Shown in pieces: positions 17,647-26,403 of a DNA stretch of 64,000 nucleotides. The notes under the pieces were generated by a model. The model saw only the letters and a program-made list of their open reading frames with translations, had not been told where the DNA came from and did no database searches. The position numbers and the translations under genes were made by a program. Numbering within the stretch: position 1 is the stretch's first letter; every line of letters begins with the position of its first letter. This DNA comes from Candidatus Peribacterales bacterium (lineage in GTDB: Bacteria; Patescibacteriota; Gracilibacteria; Peribacterales; Peribacteraceae), in assembly GCA_020058765.1 (NCBI GenBank), contig JAGVDM010000004.1, positions 124,001-188,000 of the forward strand. Reading direction: 5' to 3'.

Positions 17647-18387
17647 ATGTCTTCCAAAGGATCGTCCCTCATCGAGGCGAAGAAGCTCTGTAAGTCGTAC
17701 TTCAATGAAGGGCTGGAAACGCCTGTCCTTTTTGATATCGATCTCACCATCAATTCAGGCGAGTTCGTTGCCATTATGGGGCCGTCAGGATCAGGGAAGT
17801 CCACTCTCATGCATATTCTGGGGTTCTTGGATCACTTCACCAGCGGATCGTATCTGTTCCACGACGAGCCTGTTCTTCGTATGAACGATGATGATCTTGC
17901 GAAGATCCGCGCGACGCGCGTGAGCTTTGTATTCCAAGCATTCAACTTGTTGCCGCGCACATCTGTACTGGAAAACGTACTGCTGCCACTTCTGTACCAC
18001 CCAACTATTGCAGCAAGCGAGCGTATGGACCGCGCGATGAAAGCCATTGCAACTGTTGGCCTTACCGATCGTGCGAAGTATTTGAGTAACCAGCTCTCCG
18101 GTGGTCAGAAACAGCGCGTTGCGATTGCACGTGCACTGGTAACGGAACCAGAAGTGATCTTTGCCGATGAGCCTACTGGAAACCTCGATTCAGTCTCTGG
18201 TCGCCAGGTAATGGAAGCCGTACAGCAGCTCCATGAACACGGGCATACGATCATTCTGGTGACGCATGAGCGTACCACAGCGGAGCACGCAGAGCGCATC
18301 ATTCATATTCGAGACGGTCGCATTCAAGAAGATACAAAATCCTTTAAGCGACGTCTGGCTAAGGAGGCGTCTACCCTCGCCAAGTAA
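17647..18387 (+). CDS. ABC transporter ATP-binding protein (MacB/LolD type)
   Basis: ATPase that powers the exporter encoded around it. It has Walker A (GPSGSGKSTLMH), the Q-loop (FVFQAFNLLP), the ABC signature (LSGGQKQRVAIARAL), Walker B (VIFADEPTGNLDS) and the switch His (ILVTHE). Length of 246 aa is typical. It starts 2 bp after the adaptor stop and ends 2 bp before the first permease, without a ribosome-binding site, so translation is presumably coupled. Confidence 0.96.
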   Translation: MSSKGSSLIEAKKLCKSYFNEGLETPVLFDIDLTINSGEFVAIMGPSGSGKSTLMHILGFLDHFTSGSYLFHDEPVLRMNDDDLAKIRATRVSFVFQAFNLLPRTSVLENVLLPLLYHPTIAASERMDRAMKAIATVGLTDRAKYLSNQLSGGQKQRVAIARALVTEPEVIFADEPTGNLDSVSGRQVMEAVQQLHEHGHTIILVTHERTTAEHAERIIHIRDGRIQEDTKSFKRRLAKEASTLAK

Positions 18388-18389
18388 TC

Positions 18390-19625
18390 ATGCATGTCCA
18401 GGATCTGTTCAAGACGGCGACCACCGGCGTGACCGTCAATAAAGGGCGATCACTGCTCACCATGCTCGGTATCATTATTGGTGTTGGATCAGTCGTACTC
18501 ATGACCGGAGTGGGAAAGAGCATGGAGGGTGTCATTCTTGGGCAAATTAGCATTCTTGGTCCCAAGAGTATGGCACTGTGGCCCGGCAATCAGGGGCCGG
18601 AGGGTGGACCAAGCACTGCGCGGTCGGATTTCGATGCGCTCTCAATAGATGACATTGAGGCGCTGCGCTCACTTACAACGATTACGAGTATTGCGCCGAT
18701 TATCCAAATGCCGGGTGCTGCTCGATATGGTCGGGAGGAAATGACGCCTTCCACAGTCGGTAGCACGCCGGAGTTCTATCAGAACCAAACGCTCGAAGTC
18801 ACTGCAGGTCGCCTGCATGATCAGAGCGATGAGGAAGCTGCACGTGCGGTAGTGGTTATCGGTTCAGATGTAGTCGAGGAACTCTTCTTCGGAGGAAACC
18901 CCATTGGCAAACGCATAGATTTCGGTGATAGAAAATTCACGGTGATCGGCGTGCTCAAGCCCGTTGGTACGCAGTTTTTTCAGAATGCAGATAATCGCAT
19001 GATCATTCCGTTCAATACTGCGCAGGCGCTTAAGCGACGCAACTACATTGATATGGTGACATTTCAGGCAGTGGACGATTTCGTCGTTGCACAGCGTGAT
19101 GTGGAGTCGTTCCTCCGCCAGCGTCATGGCATCATTCCACCTGCCGATGGCAGCACCGAGAATGATGACTTCTTAGTACGCACAGCAGAACAGGCAGCAG
19201 ACACCCTCTCTACGGTATCCATGGGTTTGACGGTGTTCATTACTATGATTGCTGCGGTGTCGCTTGTAGTTGGAGGCATTGGAATCATGAATATTATGTT
19301 GGTCGCTGTAACCGAGCGCACACGCGAAATTGGTCTGCGCAAAGCAGTGGGCGCTCGAAAGCGAGACATCTTGCGACAGTTCTTAATTGAATCCGTCTAT
19401 CTCACGCTCATCGGCGGAATCATTGGCGTAGCAGGCGGCCTCTTCTTTTCGTATCTCATTGCGCTCGTGGTGCATCGCGTTCTTGATCGGTATCTCTTCG
19501 CGGTGAATCCTGCTTCGATTGTGATGGCGCTGTTCATGGCGGCGGGAACAGGTCTCCTCTTTGGTATTTATCCTGCGAAGCGCGCAGCGGAACTTTCCCC
19601 AATGGAAGCGCTTAGATATGAATAA
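18390..19625 (+). CDS. MacB/FtsX-type ABC permease, first copy
   Basis: Exporter permease of the FtsX/MacB superfamily. One N-terminal membrane helix (LLTMLGIIIGVGSVVLMTG) precedes a large extracytoplasmic MacB_PCD domain (residues about 45-260). Three C-terminal helices follow, with the hallmark GIGIMNIMLVAVTERTREIG just after helix 2 and PAKRAAELSPMEALRYE at the end. In a cell without an outer membrane this would release substrates (peptides, lipoproteins or antibiotics) from the membrane. The substrate is unknown. It is paralogous to the next gene. Confidence 0.95.
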   Translation: MHVQDLFKTATTGVTVNKGRSLLTMLGIIIGVGSVVLMTGVGKSMEGVILGQISILGPKSMALWPGNQGPEGGPSTARSDFDALSIDDIEALRSLTTITSIAPIIQMPGAARYGREEMTPSTVGSTPEFYQNQTLEVTAGRLHDQSDEEAARAVVVIGSDVVEELFFGGNPIGKRIDFGDRKFTVIGVLKPVGTQFFQNADNRMIIPFNTAQALKRRNYIDMVTFQAVDDFVVAQRDVESFLRQRHGIIPPADGSTENDDFLVRTAEQAADTLSTVSMGLTVFITMIAAVSLVVGGIGIMNIMLVAVTERTREIGLRKAVGARKRDILRQFLIESVYLTLIGGIIGVAGGLFFSYLIALVVHRVLDRYLFAVNPASIVMALFMAAGTGLLFGIYPAKRAAELSPMEALRYE

Positions 19626-19639
19626 CTTTTGTATTCAAT

Positions 19640-20857
19640 ATGTTGCCTGAAGACCTCATCGGCGTTTCCGTGCAGGGGCTCAAGCGCAACATTTCGCGTT
19701 CACTCCTTACAACGCTCGGCATCATTATTGGTGTCGGATCGGTGGTGCTCATGGTATCGATTGGTGCCAGCTTCCAGCAGTACATTCTCGATCAGGTGAG
19801 CCAGTTTGGGCAGAACACGTTCGAAATTCAGGCGAAGGGTTTGGAGCAGCAAGGTCAGCCCACACAGGCAATCACCTTTGGTGATGTGGAAGCTGTGCGA
19901 AAACTTTCCACTGTGCAGAGCGTGGCGCCAGTTATCTTCGTCACTGAGCGCGTAGCGTATGGTGAGGAAGAGCTCACGCCATTCGTGTTCGCCACTACGA
20001 AAGAACTTTTCGATAACTGGGGATTCCAACCACAGCTTGGTCGCTTGTTCACCGATGCAGATATTCAATCTGCAAGTAACGTTGCCGTGCTGGGAGGGCT
20101 CGCGGTAGATGAACTCTTCCCAAATGAGGATCCTATTGGCAAGCGTATTACCATTGGTGCGCGCAAATTCACCGTGGTCGGCGTACTGGAAGAACTGGGT
20201 TCGCCGCTCGCCCAAACACTCGATTCCTCTGTGTACATGCCACTCAGCGTTGGGAAGTCGATGATGGGCAGTAGCCTGTATGTAGACTACATCTCCCTCA
20301 AGAGTCGAGGTTCGAATGATCTTACCAAGGCAGATCTTGAGTCGCTCTTCCGCCAGAGGCACTCGATTGTGAACCCCGAGAACGATCCGGAGAAAGATGA
20401 TGTTGTCGTGCGTTCCATGGAACAGGCAGTATCTGTCATTTCTTCCGTCACGCTCGGTATGACGATCTTCCTTGGGCTTATTGCCGGAATTTCGTTGCTT
20501 GTGGGTGGCATTGGCATCATGAACATTATGTTGGTATCGGTGAGCGAACGTACCAAGGAGATTGGGCTCCGCAAAGCTGTTGGGGCAAAGAAGCAGGATA
20601 TCTTGCTCCAGTTCCTCTTGGAGGCCATAACGCTTACGGTTATTGGCGGCTTGATTGGGGTTCTCTGCGGCGCGGGCCTTGCGTATCTTCTCTATCTTAT
20701 CGCTCGCCAATTTTTGCAGGATCTGCCATTTGCACTCTCCATGAGCGCCATTCTGCTCTCGGTGAGCATGGCGGCGGGGACAGGATTGGCGTTCGGTATT
20801 TACCCCGCGCGCAAAGCCGCAAACTTGAGCCCAATGGAGGCATTGCGCTGGGAGTAA
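19640..20857 (+). CDS. MacB/FtsX-type ABC permease, second copy
   Basis: Paralogue of the preceding permease with the same plan: N-terminal helix (LLTTLGIIIGVGSVVLMVS), extracytoplasmic domain, three C-terminal helices containing GIGIMNIMLVSVSERTKEIG, and terminal PARKAANLSPMEALRWE. The two permeases probably form a heterodimer with the shared ATPase, as in exporters that encode two separate FtsX-like subunits. It starts 14 bp after the previous stop with no Shine-Dalgarno site, and is the last gene of the operon. Confidence 0.95.
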   Translation: MLPEDLIGVSVQGLKRNISRSLLTTLGIIIGVGSVVLMVSIGASFQQYILDQVSQFGQNTFEIQAKGLEQQGQPTQAITFGDVEAVRKLSTVQSVAPVIFVTERVAYGEEELTPFVFATTKELFDNWGFQPQLGRLFTDADIQSASNVAVLGGLAVDELFPNEDPIGKRITIGARKFTVVGVLEELGSPLAQTLDSSVYMPLSVGKSMMGSSLYVDYISLKSRGSNDLTKADLESLFRQRHSIVNPENDPEKDDVVVRSMEQAVSVISSVTLGMTIFLGLIAGISLLVGGIGIMNIMLVSVSERTKEIGLRKAVGAKKQDILLQFLLEAITLTVIGGLIGVLCGAGLAYLLYLIARQFLQDLPFALSMSAILLSVSMAAGTGLAFGIYPARKAANLSPMEALRWE

Positions 20858-20911
20858 ACGAAACGTGCGGAATTGACTTCAAAACACCCTCGCGATTCAT
20901 TACACTTCCGC

Positions 20912-20929
20912 AGCTGGTACGTGCCAGCT
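20912..20929 (+). repeat. Short inverted repeat between the exporter operon and tRNA-Tyr
   Basis: AGCTGG and CCAGCT (6 bp each arm, 6-bp loop). It could act as a weak terminator for the exporter operon, but no T-run follows. Confidence 0.4.
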
Positions 20930-20948
20930 TGCTCATTGTTTCAAGTGT

Positions 20949-21033
20949 GGGTCGGTACCGAAGCGGTCAAACGGGCCTGGCTGTAAACCAGGTGGCTCTG
21001 CCTTCGGGGGTTCGAGTCCCTCCCGGCCCACCA
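20949..21033 (+). tRNA. tRNA-Tyr (GTA anticodon)
   Basis: Acceptor arm GGGTCGG pairs with CCGGCCC (one G-T pair). The discriminator is A and CCA is encoded. The anticodon loop reads CTGTAAA between CTGG/CCAG arms, giving anticodon GTA, and the T-loop is GTTCGAGTC. The long variable arm (GGCTCTGCCTTCG region) is the class II form expected of bacterial tRNA-Tyr. Total length is 85 nt. Confidence 0.95.
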
Positions 21034-21088
21034 TTTTCATTCATTGCACACCAAACCTAGCAGAGCATTCTACTCGTTTCGAAGAAGA

Positions 21089-21256
21089 CTATTCTTCGTC
21101 ATCTGTGGGTAGCTCCTCGCCCATTTCCTCTTCGGTGAGCATGCCTTCGTCGCAGGTACAGCCGTCTTCCTCTCGGTCTGGGCAATTCGCTTCACAGAGC
21201 ATTCCGCCGCACATTTCGCATTCGGTGATGGATTTGCCACAAGCACCGCAGATCAT
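21089..21256 (-). CDS. Small Cys-rich, acidic protein, 55 aa
   Basis: Starts MICGACGKSITECEMCGG and continues with CEANCP and GCTCDEG, giving eight cysteines arranged as CxxC-type pairs, then an acidic tail ending TDDEE. It probably binds zinc or another metal; no family assignment. The frame is open upstream, but the ATG at 21254-21256 begins exactly at the Cys module and follows a C/T-rich leader (ACTCTTCCCCCTCTCTCTC). Small zinc-ribbon proteins of this size can partner larger complexes, but nothing here says which. Confidence 0.7.
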   Translation of the reverse strand: MICGACGKSITECEMCGGMLCEANCPDREEDGCTCDEGMLTEEEMGEELPTDDEE

Positions 21257-21420
21257 GAGAGAGAGGGGGAAGAGTTGTACCAAAATTGTACGATTTGATG
21301 CGTCTCCGGCAAAAGGGATGGCTTGCCAGTGACACCAAAATTGTGTCGTGCAGACACTGCGATGCTTTTGCACTCTCGTGCTTCGTCGTACACTACCGCT
21401 ATTCCTTCTCCTCTGTGGTC

Positions 21421-21840
21421 ATGCTTACAATGTTTCCCATACTTCAGGTGTTCGCTGTTGGAGCGGTATTCATGTGTATTGGATTCCTGTGGCATGGGCC
21501 ACTGTTTGGCAAACTGTGGATCAAACTGGTAAAGCTCGATGCTACCCCGCCAAACACACAGCAAATGCAAAAGGCAATGTTGCTCGGTTTCCTTAACGAG
21601 GTTGTGATGGCAGCGGGTCTTGCTGGGCTGCTTATAGTTACACTGTCTTTCGATAGGACATCCGCACTCTGGACTGGTGTACTCGCCTGGGTAGTGTTTG
21701 CTTGGACAGATGCAGCGAATCGTACGATTTGGGAGCAGGCGCCAGTGGCGTTGATTGGGGTTTCTGCGGGATATGCACTTGTGAAAGTTCTTGTTGGTGT
21801 CACTCTCTTCACCACTGTTCCATGGTTCAACCTTCTGTAG
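21421..21840 (+). CDS. DUF1761-like membrane protein, 139 aa
   Basis: Integral membrane protein with about four hydrophobic segments. The N-terminal helix ILQVFAVGAVFMCIGFLWHGPLFGKLW resembles DUF1761, including the helix-breaking WxGPLFGKxW turn. The NEVVMAAGLAGLLIV and AWTDAANRTIWEQ segments follow. Function is unknown. I start it at ATG 21421, after a C/T-rich stretch; a second ATG lies three codons on. It ends 17 bp before the lipoprotein gene, and an alternative lipoprotein start overlaps its stop. Confidence 0.7.
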   Translation: MLTMFPILQVFAVGAVFMCIGFLWHGPLFGKLWIKLVKLDATPPNTQQMQKAMLLGFLNEVVMAAGLAGLLIVTLSFDRTSALWTGVLAWVVFAWTDAANRTIWEQAPVALIGVSAGYALVKVLVGVTLFTTVPWFNLL

Positions 21841-21857
21841 TGCTTCGATTGTCTCGT

Positions 21858-22451
21858 ATGCGTTTGGTCGGCATTGCTTGCGTATGCACCGTTGTGCTTC
21901 TCGCCGGATGCTCCTGGCTTTCTCGCTCAGGAAGCCCGGCAGATAACGAAACCGAGCGCTCAGCAGAAGCAATGGTGATTTCCAAGGAGATTGATACGGA
22001 GAGCAGTTTTGTGGTGTTCAGCGGCCAAGTTGGTGATGAGTCGTATCAAGGCAAATTTCAGAAAATTGAAGGAATTGTCTCTTTTCCTGAAGAATCGCTT
22101 GGTACAGATTTGGATGGAGGAGCTATGGAAATTCGTGTGCCTGTGGAGTCACTACAAACACAGCATGATGTACTCACCGCACGTTTACTCGGTGCGGAGT
22201 TTTTTGACGCTTCACGCCATCCTTTGATCATCTTCCGTTCCACCAAAATTGTTCAACTCCCAGATGGCGTATATGAACTTGTAGGAACACTTCTGATGAA
22301 AGGTGAGCAGAAAGAACTGCAAATGCAGGCGCGCCTAAAAGGTGACGTTATCACACTGCACACAATCGTTGGTCGAGAGATCTTCCCGTCCGAGAACCCA
22401 GACGTTCCGCCGATTATTCCGGCAGAGGCAAGAATTGTCTTGAAGAAGTAG
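21858..22451 (+). CDS. YceI-like domain lipoprotein
   Basis: Lipoprotein with a signal peptide and lipobox VVLLAGC (Cys near residue 17), so the mature protein should be anchored to the outer face of the membrane. The body resembles the YceI/lipid-binding barrel: SSFVVFSGQVGDESYQGKF, then IVSFPEESLGTDLDGGAMEI, a central FDASRHPLIIFRSTKI, and the strand pattern to the end. YceI-fold proteins bind isoprenoid or other apolar ligands; the ligand here is unknown. The ATG at 21858 (197 aa) puts the signal peptide at a normal length. An earlier ATG at 21822 would overlap the upstream gene. Confidence 0.8.
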   Translation: MRLVGIACVCTVVLLAGCSWLSRSGSPADNETERSAEAMVISKEIDTESSFVVFSGQVGDESYQGKFQKIEGIVSFPEESLGTDLDGGAMEIRVPVESLQTQHDVLTARLLGAEFFDASRHPLIIFRSTKIVQLPDGVYELVGTLLMKGEQKELQMQARLKGDVITLHTIVGREIFPSENPDVPPIIPAEARIVLKK

Positions 22452-22700
22452 TTACACTAACGCGGGTGCTACGGACAGACGGCTGGTAACAGTGCATCCA
22501 AGAGATTGGAATGTTCGAATAACTGTCTTGCGAATGTGCGGGCTTTCTTCTCGACCTACGTAGACGTGTACCTGCTGGGAAGATGGACATCCTCGTACCC
22601 AACGCGCGAAATCTTCGAGCTGCGTGTGCGCAGCGTGCTGCCACTCGATGACTATGCGCTGCGAATGCCTTTGCTGTAGTGCTTGCGAGGTAGAATGCAT
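22452..22700 (-). CDS. Hypothetical small protein, 82 aa
   Basis: Family not recognised. It is basic, with no signal peptide or membrane segment, and contains HVYVGREESPHIRKTVIRTF, which suggests an alpha/beta fold. The start at 22698-22700 is supported by one of the best promoters in the window, whose -10 box ends 6 nt upstream. The stop codon touches the convergent lipoprotein gene with no gap. Confidence 0.65.
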   Translation of the reverse strand: MHSTSQALQQRHSQRIVIEWQHAAHTQLEDFARWVRGCPSSQQVHVYVGREESPHIRKTVIRTFQSLGCTVTSRLSVAPALV

Positions 22701-22706
22701 ATTGGG

Positions 22707-22734
22707 AGTGTACACTCGTACACCCTACTGACAA
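22707..22734 (-). promoter_or_regulatory. Leaderless promoter, TTGTCA-16-TACACT
   Basis: On the minus strand TTGTCA (22734-22729), a 16-bp spacer and TACACT (22712-22707) end exactly 6 nt before the ATG at 22700. Confidence 0.75.
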
Positions 22735-22846
22735 TACCAATCGACTTTACCTATCTCGTAAATATCCGCGATATGTTCAACTTTTTCTCGACACCTTTTT
22801 GATCATTTTGTACCTTGGATCCCTTTCTGCTCTTCCTTTCGCACCT

Positions 22847-23260
22847 ATGCGCTCTCTTCCTCTCACTATTACTGCTGTGGCAGTTCTCACAGTTTTTGCA
22901 GCTCCTGCTTTTGGAGAAGATCCATGTGCATCTGCCGGATTGTGGCCATCATGGATTGATCCTGTTTCTTGGTATACCGGTGAGACATGCACGCAGCCTT
23001 CCACGCCAGATCCTCTGAGTGCTACGAGTGCAACTCCTGTCGTATCAAGTTTCAAGCTTCGTGATCCGAATCTTGTGGTACGACCACTCTCTCGCCGCTT
23101 CCTGCGTGAAGGCGTGGAGGAATACGTGCCGGTGGAATTCAATCGGACATGGCAGGCACCACAGAGCGACGATGTACAAAATGACAGCACATCGCCAACA
23201 GATGCACCATCGCTCGATAACGTCTGGCCCGACTGGATTAGTCGTCCATACTGGCTCTAA
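22847..23260 (+). CDS. Small secreted protein with repeated WPxWI motif, 137 aa
   Basis: Signal peptide (LTITAVAVLTVFAAPAFG, cleavage after about residue 23) followed by a short mature protein of no family I know. An aromatic motif occurs twice: GLWPSWIDPVSW just after the signal peptide and NVWPDWISRPYW at the very C-terminus. A Ser/Thr/Pro-rich linker and an Arg-rich centre (VVRPLSRRFLREG) lie between them. Two mature Cys (DPCASAG and GETCTQP) could form a disulfide. The leader before the ATG is C/T-rich. The 3' end overlaps the convergent gene by 4 bp. Confidence 0.7.
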   Translation: MRSLPLTITAVAVLTVFAAPAFGEDPCASAGLWPSWIDPVSWYTGETCTQPSTPDPLSATSATPVVSSFKLRDPNLVVRPLSRRFLREGVEEYVPVEFNRTWQAPQSDDVQNDSTSPTDAPSLDNVWPDWISRPYWL

Positions 23261-24282
23261 GCCGCGCTCCGTGTTTCTGTGATCAGCAGTGTTCTGCGAG
23301 AACGTCGCAGCAGAATGGCGCCGCCGACAATGGCGAGTGTTGCTGCAATCCACGTTCCCGTTCCTGTTGCCGGCTGGCGTATTGGTTTGTGATGCTGAAT
23401 CGGCGGTAGGGGTGCTCCGCCATGCAATTCCGTTGGTGGAGGTCCACCAATAGGAGATGATGGAGGATTGAAGTTGGATCCTACGGTGTAGGGGTTGCGA
23501 GGGAGCTCTGCAGTGAGTGGTGGCAGCGCAGATGGTTCTTCATCCACAGGGAAGAGCTCTTCGTTGGGTTCTACTTCATTCAAGATAGGCAGTGGTTCTT
23601 CATTATCATTTCCAATAGTAGGTGGATTTGGAGCAGGAGTGGGTTCCACGATTGGCGGTGCGATTTCTTCTTCTACTAGTGGCTCTGTTTCTTCGCTGAT
23701 TGGCATAGGAGGTGTTCCTTCCTCCTGTAATGGTTCCTCAGGCACTGGCATAGGCTCAACAGGATTTTCTTCGATTGGCGGTGTGGGGGTTGTGCCTCCC
23801 TGTACAAGAATTTCCCCCATAGGGATGGAATCTCCAAACTCCGTATTGTTCCTGTAGATATGGCTTCCTGAAGGAGCATCTGAAGGTACCGTGAAACGTA
23901 CGGTATCTTGCGGTATAGCTGCTACATCCATACAAAAACCATTGGCGTCACATAGTGTGCTGGAGCCGATGATAATGACGTCATTTGATATATTCTCGAA
24001 CGCAATTTCCATTCCGGGCGATACAGTAACGCTCTGGGGATCAACTGTGCCATCTCTACCAATTGTGATAACAATTTCCGAAAGCAACTGTCCCTGCAGG
24101 TATTCCACTCCGTGTACAAATGCGAAGAGAATTGTGACCACCAATCCAATACCCACCAATGCGGCTGGGCGACGAGATGCTGGCTTCCAATCGTTGGGTT
24201 GAACCACGCCATCAGCCGTTGGCACCACATCTTTTTGCTGTGATGCTCCTGTTGATTGCCAATGCGGATGCATGGATTGCAT
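23257..24282 (-). CDS. Surface protein: cupredoxin-like domain, Pro/Glu linker, sortase-type tail
   Basis: Third gene of the dockerin/cohesin cluster. An N-terminal membrane helix (AALVGIGLVVTILFAFVHG, residues about 40-58) precedes a beta-sandwich starting DGTVDPQSVTVSPGMEIAF, which resembles cupredoxins. The usual copper-binding His/Cys loop is not evident; a Cys pair occurs in TLCDANGFCMD instead. A long Pro/Glu-rich stalk (residues about 150-300) follows, then QPATGTG, a hydrophobic helix (WIAATLAIVGGAILL) and RRSRR. That is the layout of a cell-wall sorting signal. It starts 18 bp after the preceding gene's stop, so it is probably cotranscribed with it. Confidence 0.8.
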   Translation of the reverse strand: MQSMHPHWQSTGASQQKDVVPTADGVVQPNDWKPASRRPAALVGIGLVVTILFAFVHGVEYLQGQLLSEIVITIGRDGTVDPQSVTVSPGMEIAFENISNDVIIIGSSTLCDANGFCMDVAAIPQDTVRFTVPSDAPSGSHIYRNNTEFGDSIPMGEILVQGGTTPTPPIEENPVEPMPVPEEPLQEEGTPPMPISEETEPLVEEEIAPPIVEPTPAPNPPTIGNDNEEPLPILNEVEPNEELFPVDEEPSALPPLTAELPRNPYTVGSNFNPPSSPIGGPPPTELHGGAPLPPIQHHKPIRQPATGTGTWIAATLAIVGGAILLRRSRRTLLITETRSAA

Positions 24283-24300
24283 GTGTGTATTTCTATGAAA

Positions 24301-26064
24301 TTACCGAGCCAGTGCCGTGATCTGACGCTTGGAGGCAAGCAAGGTTCCTACAACCGCAGAAAGCAGTGCCAGGAGGACGAAGGTGGTTCCCATGCCTGTT
24401 TCTCCAGGGAGCGTGCCGGCATCACCGGTAATCACAGGGTTTTCACCCGGAGCATCGGTGAGAATGCTTGCCACAAGAGGCGCTGTGGATGTGCCAGGAT
24501 TGCCAATTTCCATAGCTACTTCCTGGCTAAATGCAGTTTCCTCATCCTGTGCGCTCACTGCGCGCACAGCAAAGTAGTACGTCTCTCCTTCCGGTAGATT
24601 TCGAATGCTTAAGCTGGCATTCGTCGATGGTATGGTCTTGCGCTGCAGGTACTGTCCGGATGTTGATCCGTAATACACGTTGTACCCTTTCAGCTGGGAG
24701 GAACGGAGTGCGTCCCATTGCAGATATGCAGTACTTGCTTCTGTCGTTGCGCGCAGATTGCGTACCTGCAGGAGGGAGAATGCCGTACGATCGTTCTCGT
24801 ACATTTCCGGATCCTGGCATACGCCTTCTACACACATGTTGCTTTGGCACTGCGTACTAATCACGCATGTGCCTCCCACTGGAATCGTGCCAGCGCTTTG
24901 TACGGGTTGTGGCTGCTGCTCTGTAGCGCCTGCGCAAATACCGCCGGAACAGCTGTTTCCGCTTGGGCAGTCCGCATCTGTAAAGCAGGTGGTTGCAGAC
25001 GGTGCCGGTGCTGCGGAGCAGACCGATCCACTACAGAAGTTACTGGCACACTCAATGTTTGATGTGCATCCTGTGCCGTTCTCCAGTCCAGTCACGCCCG
25101 AGCATTGACCATTGCTGCATACCCCGCTTACGCACTGCGCGTCGCGACGGCACTCACCGCTATTCGGGATACGGAAATCATTTGCTCGGCAGAAACCTTC
25201 GTAGCACGTTGCGCTTTCGCATTGTCCATCAAAGGAGCACGCAAGGAGCTCTGCATCAGCTGAGGATGCAGCACAGACACCTGCTTCACATAGGGCACTC
25301 GAGCAATCGCCATTCTGAAGGCAGGCGCTCCCTGCAGGAAGTCCACTTCCAGACTGCGTTACTGGGGCAACCGGGGGTGTTCCCGCCGATGTTTTTAGCT
25401 GTACAAAAAGTGAGCCGGGCTCCTGCGCCATAGCGTAGGTTTCGGTTCCTGCCTGGTCAGACAAAAGGAACGTGTGTCCGTCGCGCTGCACATCAAAGAA
25501 GCTCAGTACGGTTCCGGGCAATACCTCTTTTGATACGGTGAACGTAATCGTTGCGACGTGTATCCAATATGAAGATGGATAGGATTTGTCAGATGCATTC
25601 ACCTGGATCTTTGCAAAACCGTTCTTGGGAGCGAAGTCGGCTTCGCCCGGGATGATTTCCGGAAACAGAGTCTGGTTGATCGAAATGGTTTTTCCTTCCA
25701 GGACAGTTGCATCGTAGCTAATCCAAGCACGTACACCAGAAATGGGTTTCTTTTCAGGGTTGTGCACAACAAGGTCAAGTGTGATCTCCTGTCCTTGGCT
25801 AAAGGGGGGTGTTTGCAGTGTCTGTGGATCACGAACGTCAAACGGTCCACACAAGGTGGGGTCTGCCCCCGGAGTCCAATCCGGTGGGGGTACGGGTCCG
25901 TAAATCCATTCTGCACCGCTATACCCGGGTTCGCAGTGTGGTCGCAATTCCAATGACGCACCAGGCGTTGCCTGAGCCTGCGCAGCCGGGGTAAGCACTA
26001 GCCCAATCACCACCGCACTCATTGCGGATAGGGTGGCCAGAACATGACGAGAACACATGTGCAT
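24301..26064 (-). CDS. Secreted cohesin-like / Cys-repeat / FN3 surface protein with sortase-type tail
   Basis: Signal peptide (AVVIGLVLTPAAQAQA) followed by a cohesin-like beta-sandwich (QGQEITLDLVVHNPEKKPIS, AWISYDATVLEGKTI, IHVATITFTVSKEVLPGTVL, residues about 75-220). About six Cys-rich repeats of the C-x(5)-C-x(4)-C-x(4)-C type follow (residues about 240-430), then one fibronectin III domain (about 450-545). The C-terminus is LPGETGMG, a hydrophobic helix and SKR, resembling a sorting signal. The ATG at 26064 lies 1 bp past the stop of the dockerin gene, implying coupled expression. Frame upstream of this ATG is ignored because it overlaps the dockerin gene. Confidence 0.8.
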   Translation of the reverse strand: MHMCSRHVLATLSAMSAVVIGLVLTPAAQAQATPGASLELRPHCEPGYSGAEWIYGPVPPPDWTPGADPTLCGPFDVRDPQTLQTPPFSQGQEITLDLVVHNPEKKPISGVRAWISYDATVLEGKTISINQTLFPEIIPGEADFAPKNGFAKIQVNASDKSYPSSYWIHVATITFTVSKEVLPGTVLSFFDVQRDGHTFLLSDQAGTETYAMAQEPGSLFVQLKTSAGTPPVAPVTQSGSGLPAGSACLQNGDCSSALCEAGVCAASSADAELLACSFDGQCESATCYEGFCRANDFRIPNSGECRRDAQCVSGVCSNGQCSGVTGLENGTGCTSNIECASNFCSGSVCSAAPAPSATTCFTDADCPSGNSCSGGICAGATEQQPQPVQSAGTIPVGGTCVISTQCQSNMCVEGVCQDPEMYENDRTAFSLLQVRNLRATTEASTAYLQWDALRSSQLKGYNVYYGSTSGQYLQRKTIPSTNASLSIRNLPEGETYYFAVRAVSAQDEETAFSQEVAMEIGNPGTSTAPLVASILTDAPGENPVITGDAGTLPGETGMGTTFVLLALLSAVVGTLLASKRQITALAR

Positions 26065-26065
26065 A

Positions 26066-26395
26066 TTAGCGTGAGGCAATGATGTGAAGTGCGCGGATTG
26101 CATCGTCAATAGTCAGCTTGCCGTCTCCATTGAAGTCGGCGATCAAATCGTCAATGCCGGCCTCTCTATATCCTTGAATTGTTTCCAAGAGCAAGCGAAC
26201 GTCATCGGTGTCCAATACGGCATTCCCATTGAGGTCACCTTGCACGTCATCGCTACCAGCTGTGATGAGCGCAACGGGTTGTACCGAACCAGATGTAAGC
26301 ATGCCGGCGGAAAAGGATCCGCCAACGCAGGCGATCCCTAGGAGGAGAGTGAGTGCACCCCGATGTGTACTTCTGCGTTGGAGAGATGTGAACAT
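26066..26395 (-). CDS. Stand-alone type I dockerin protein, 109 aa
   Basis: An N-terminal signal or anchor segment (ALTLLLGIACVGGSFSAG) and a short spacer lead to a dockerin with both calcium-binding F-hand repeats: GDLNGNAVLDTDDVRLLL and ADFNGDGKLTIDDAIRAL (residues about 52-107). Known dockerins plug into cohesin domains. Here the dockerin has no catalytic module and sits directly before a gene for a cohesin-like protein, suggesting a matched pair. The promoter is strong and near-leaderless. Confidence 0.88.
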   Translation of the reverse strand: MFTSLQRRSTHRGALTLLLGIACVGGSFSAGMLTSGSVQPVALITAGSDDVQGDLNGNAVLDTDDVRLLLETIQGYREAGIDDLIADFNGDGKLTIDDAIRALHIIASR

Positions 26396-26403
26396 ATCGC
26401 TTC

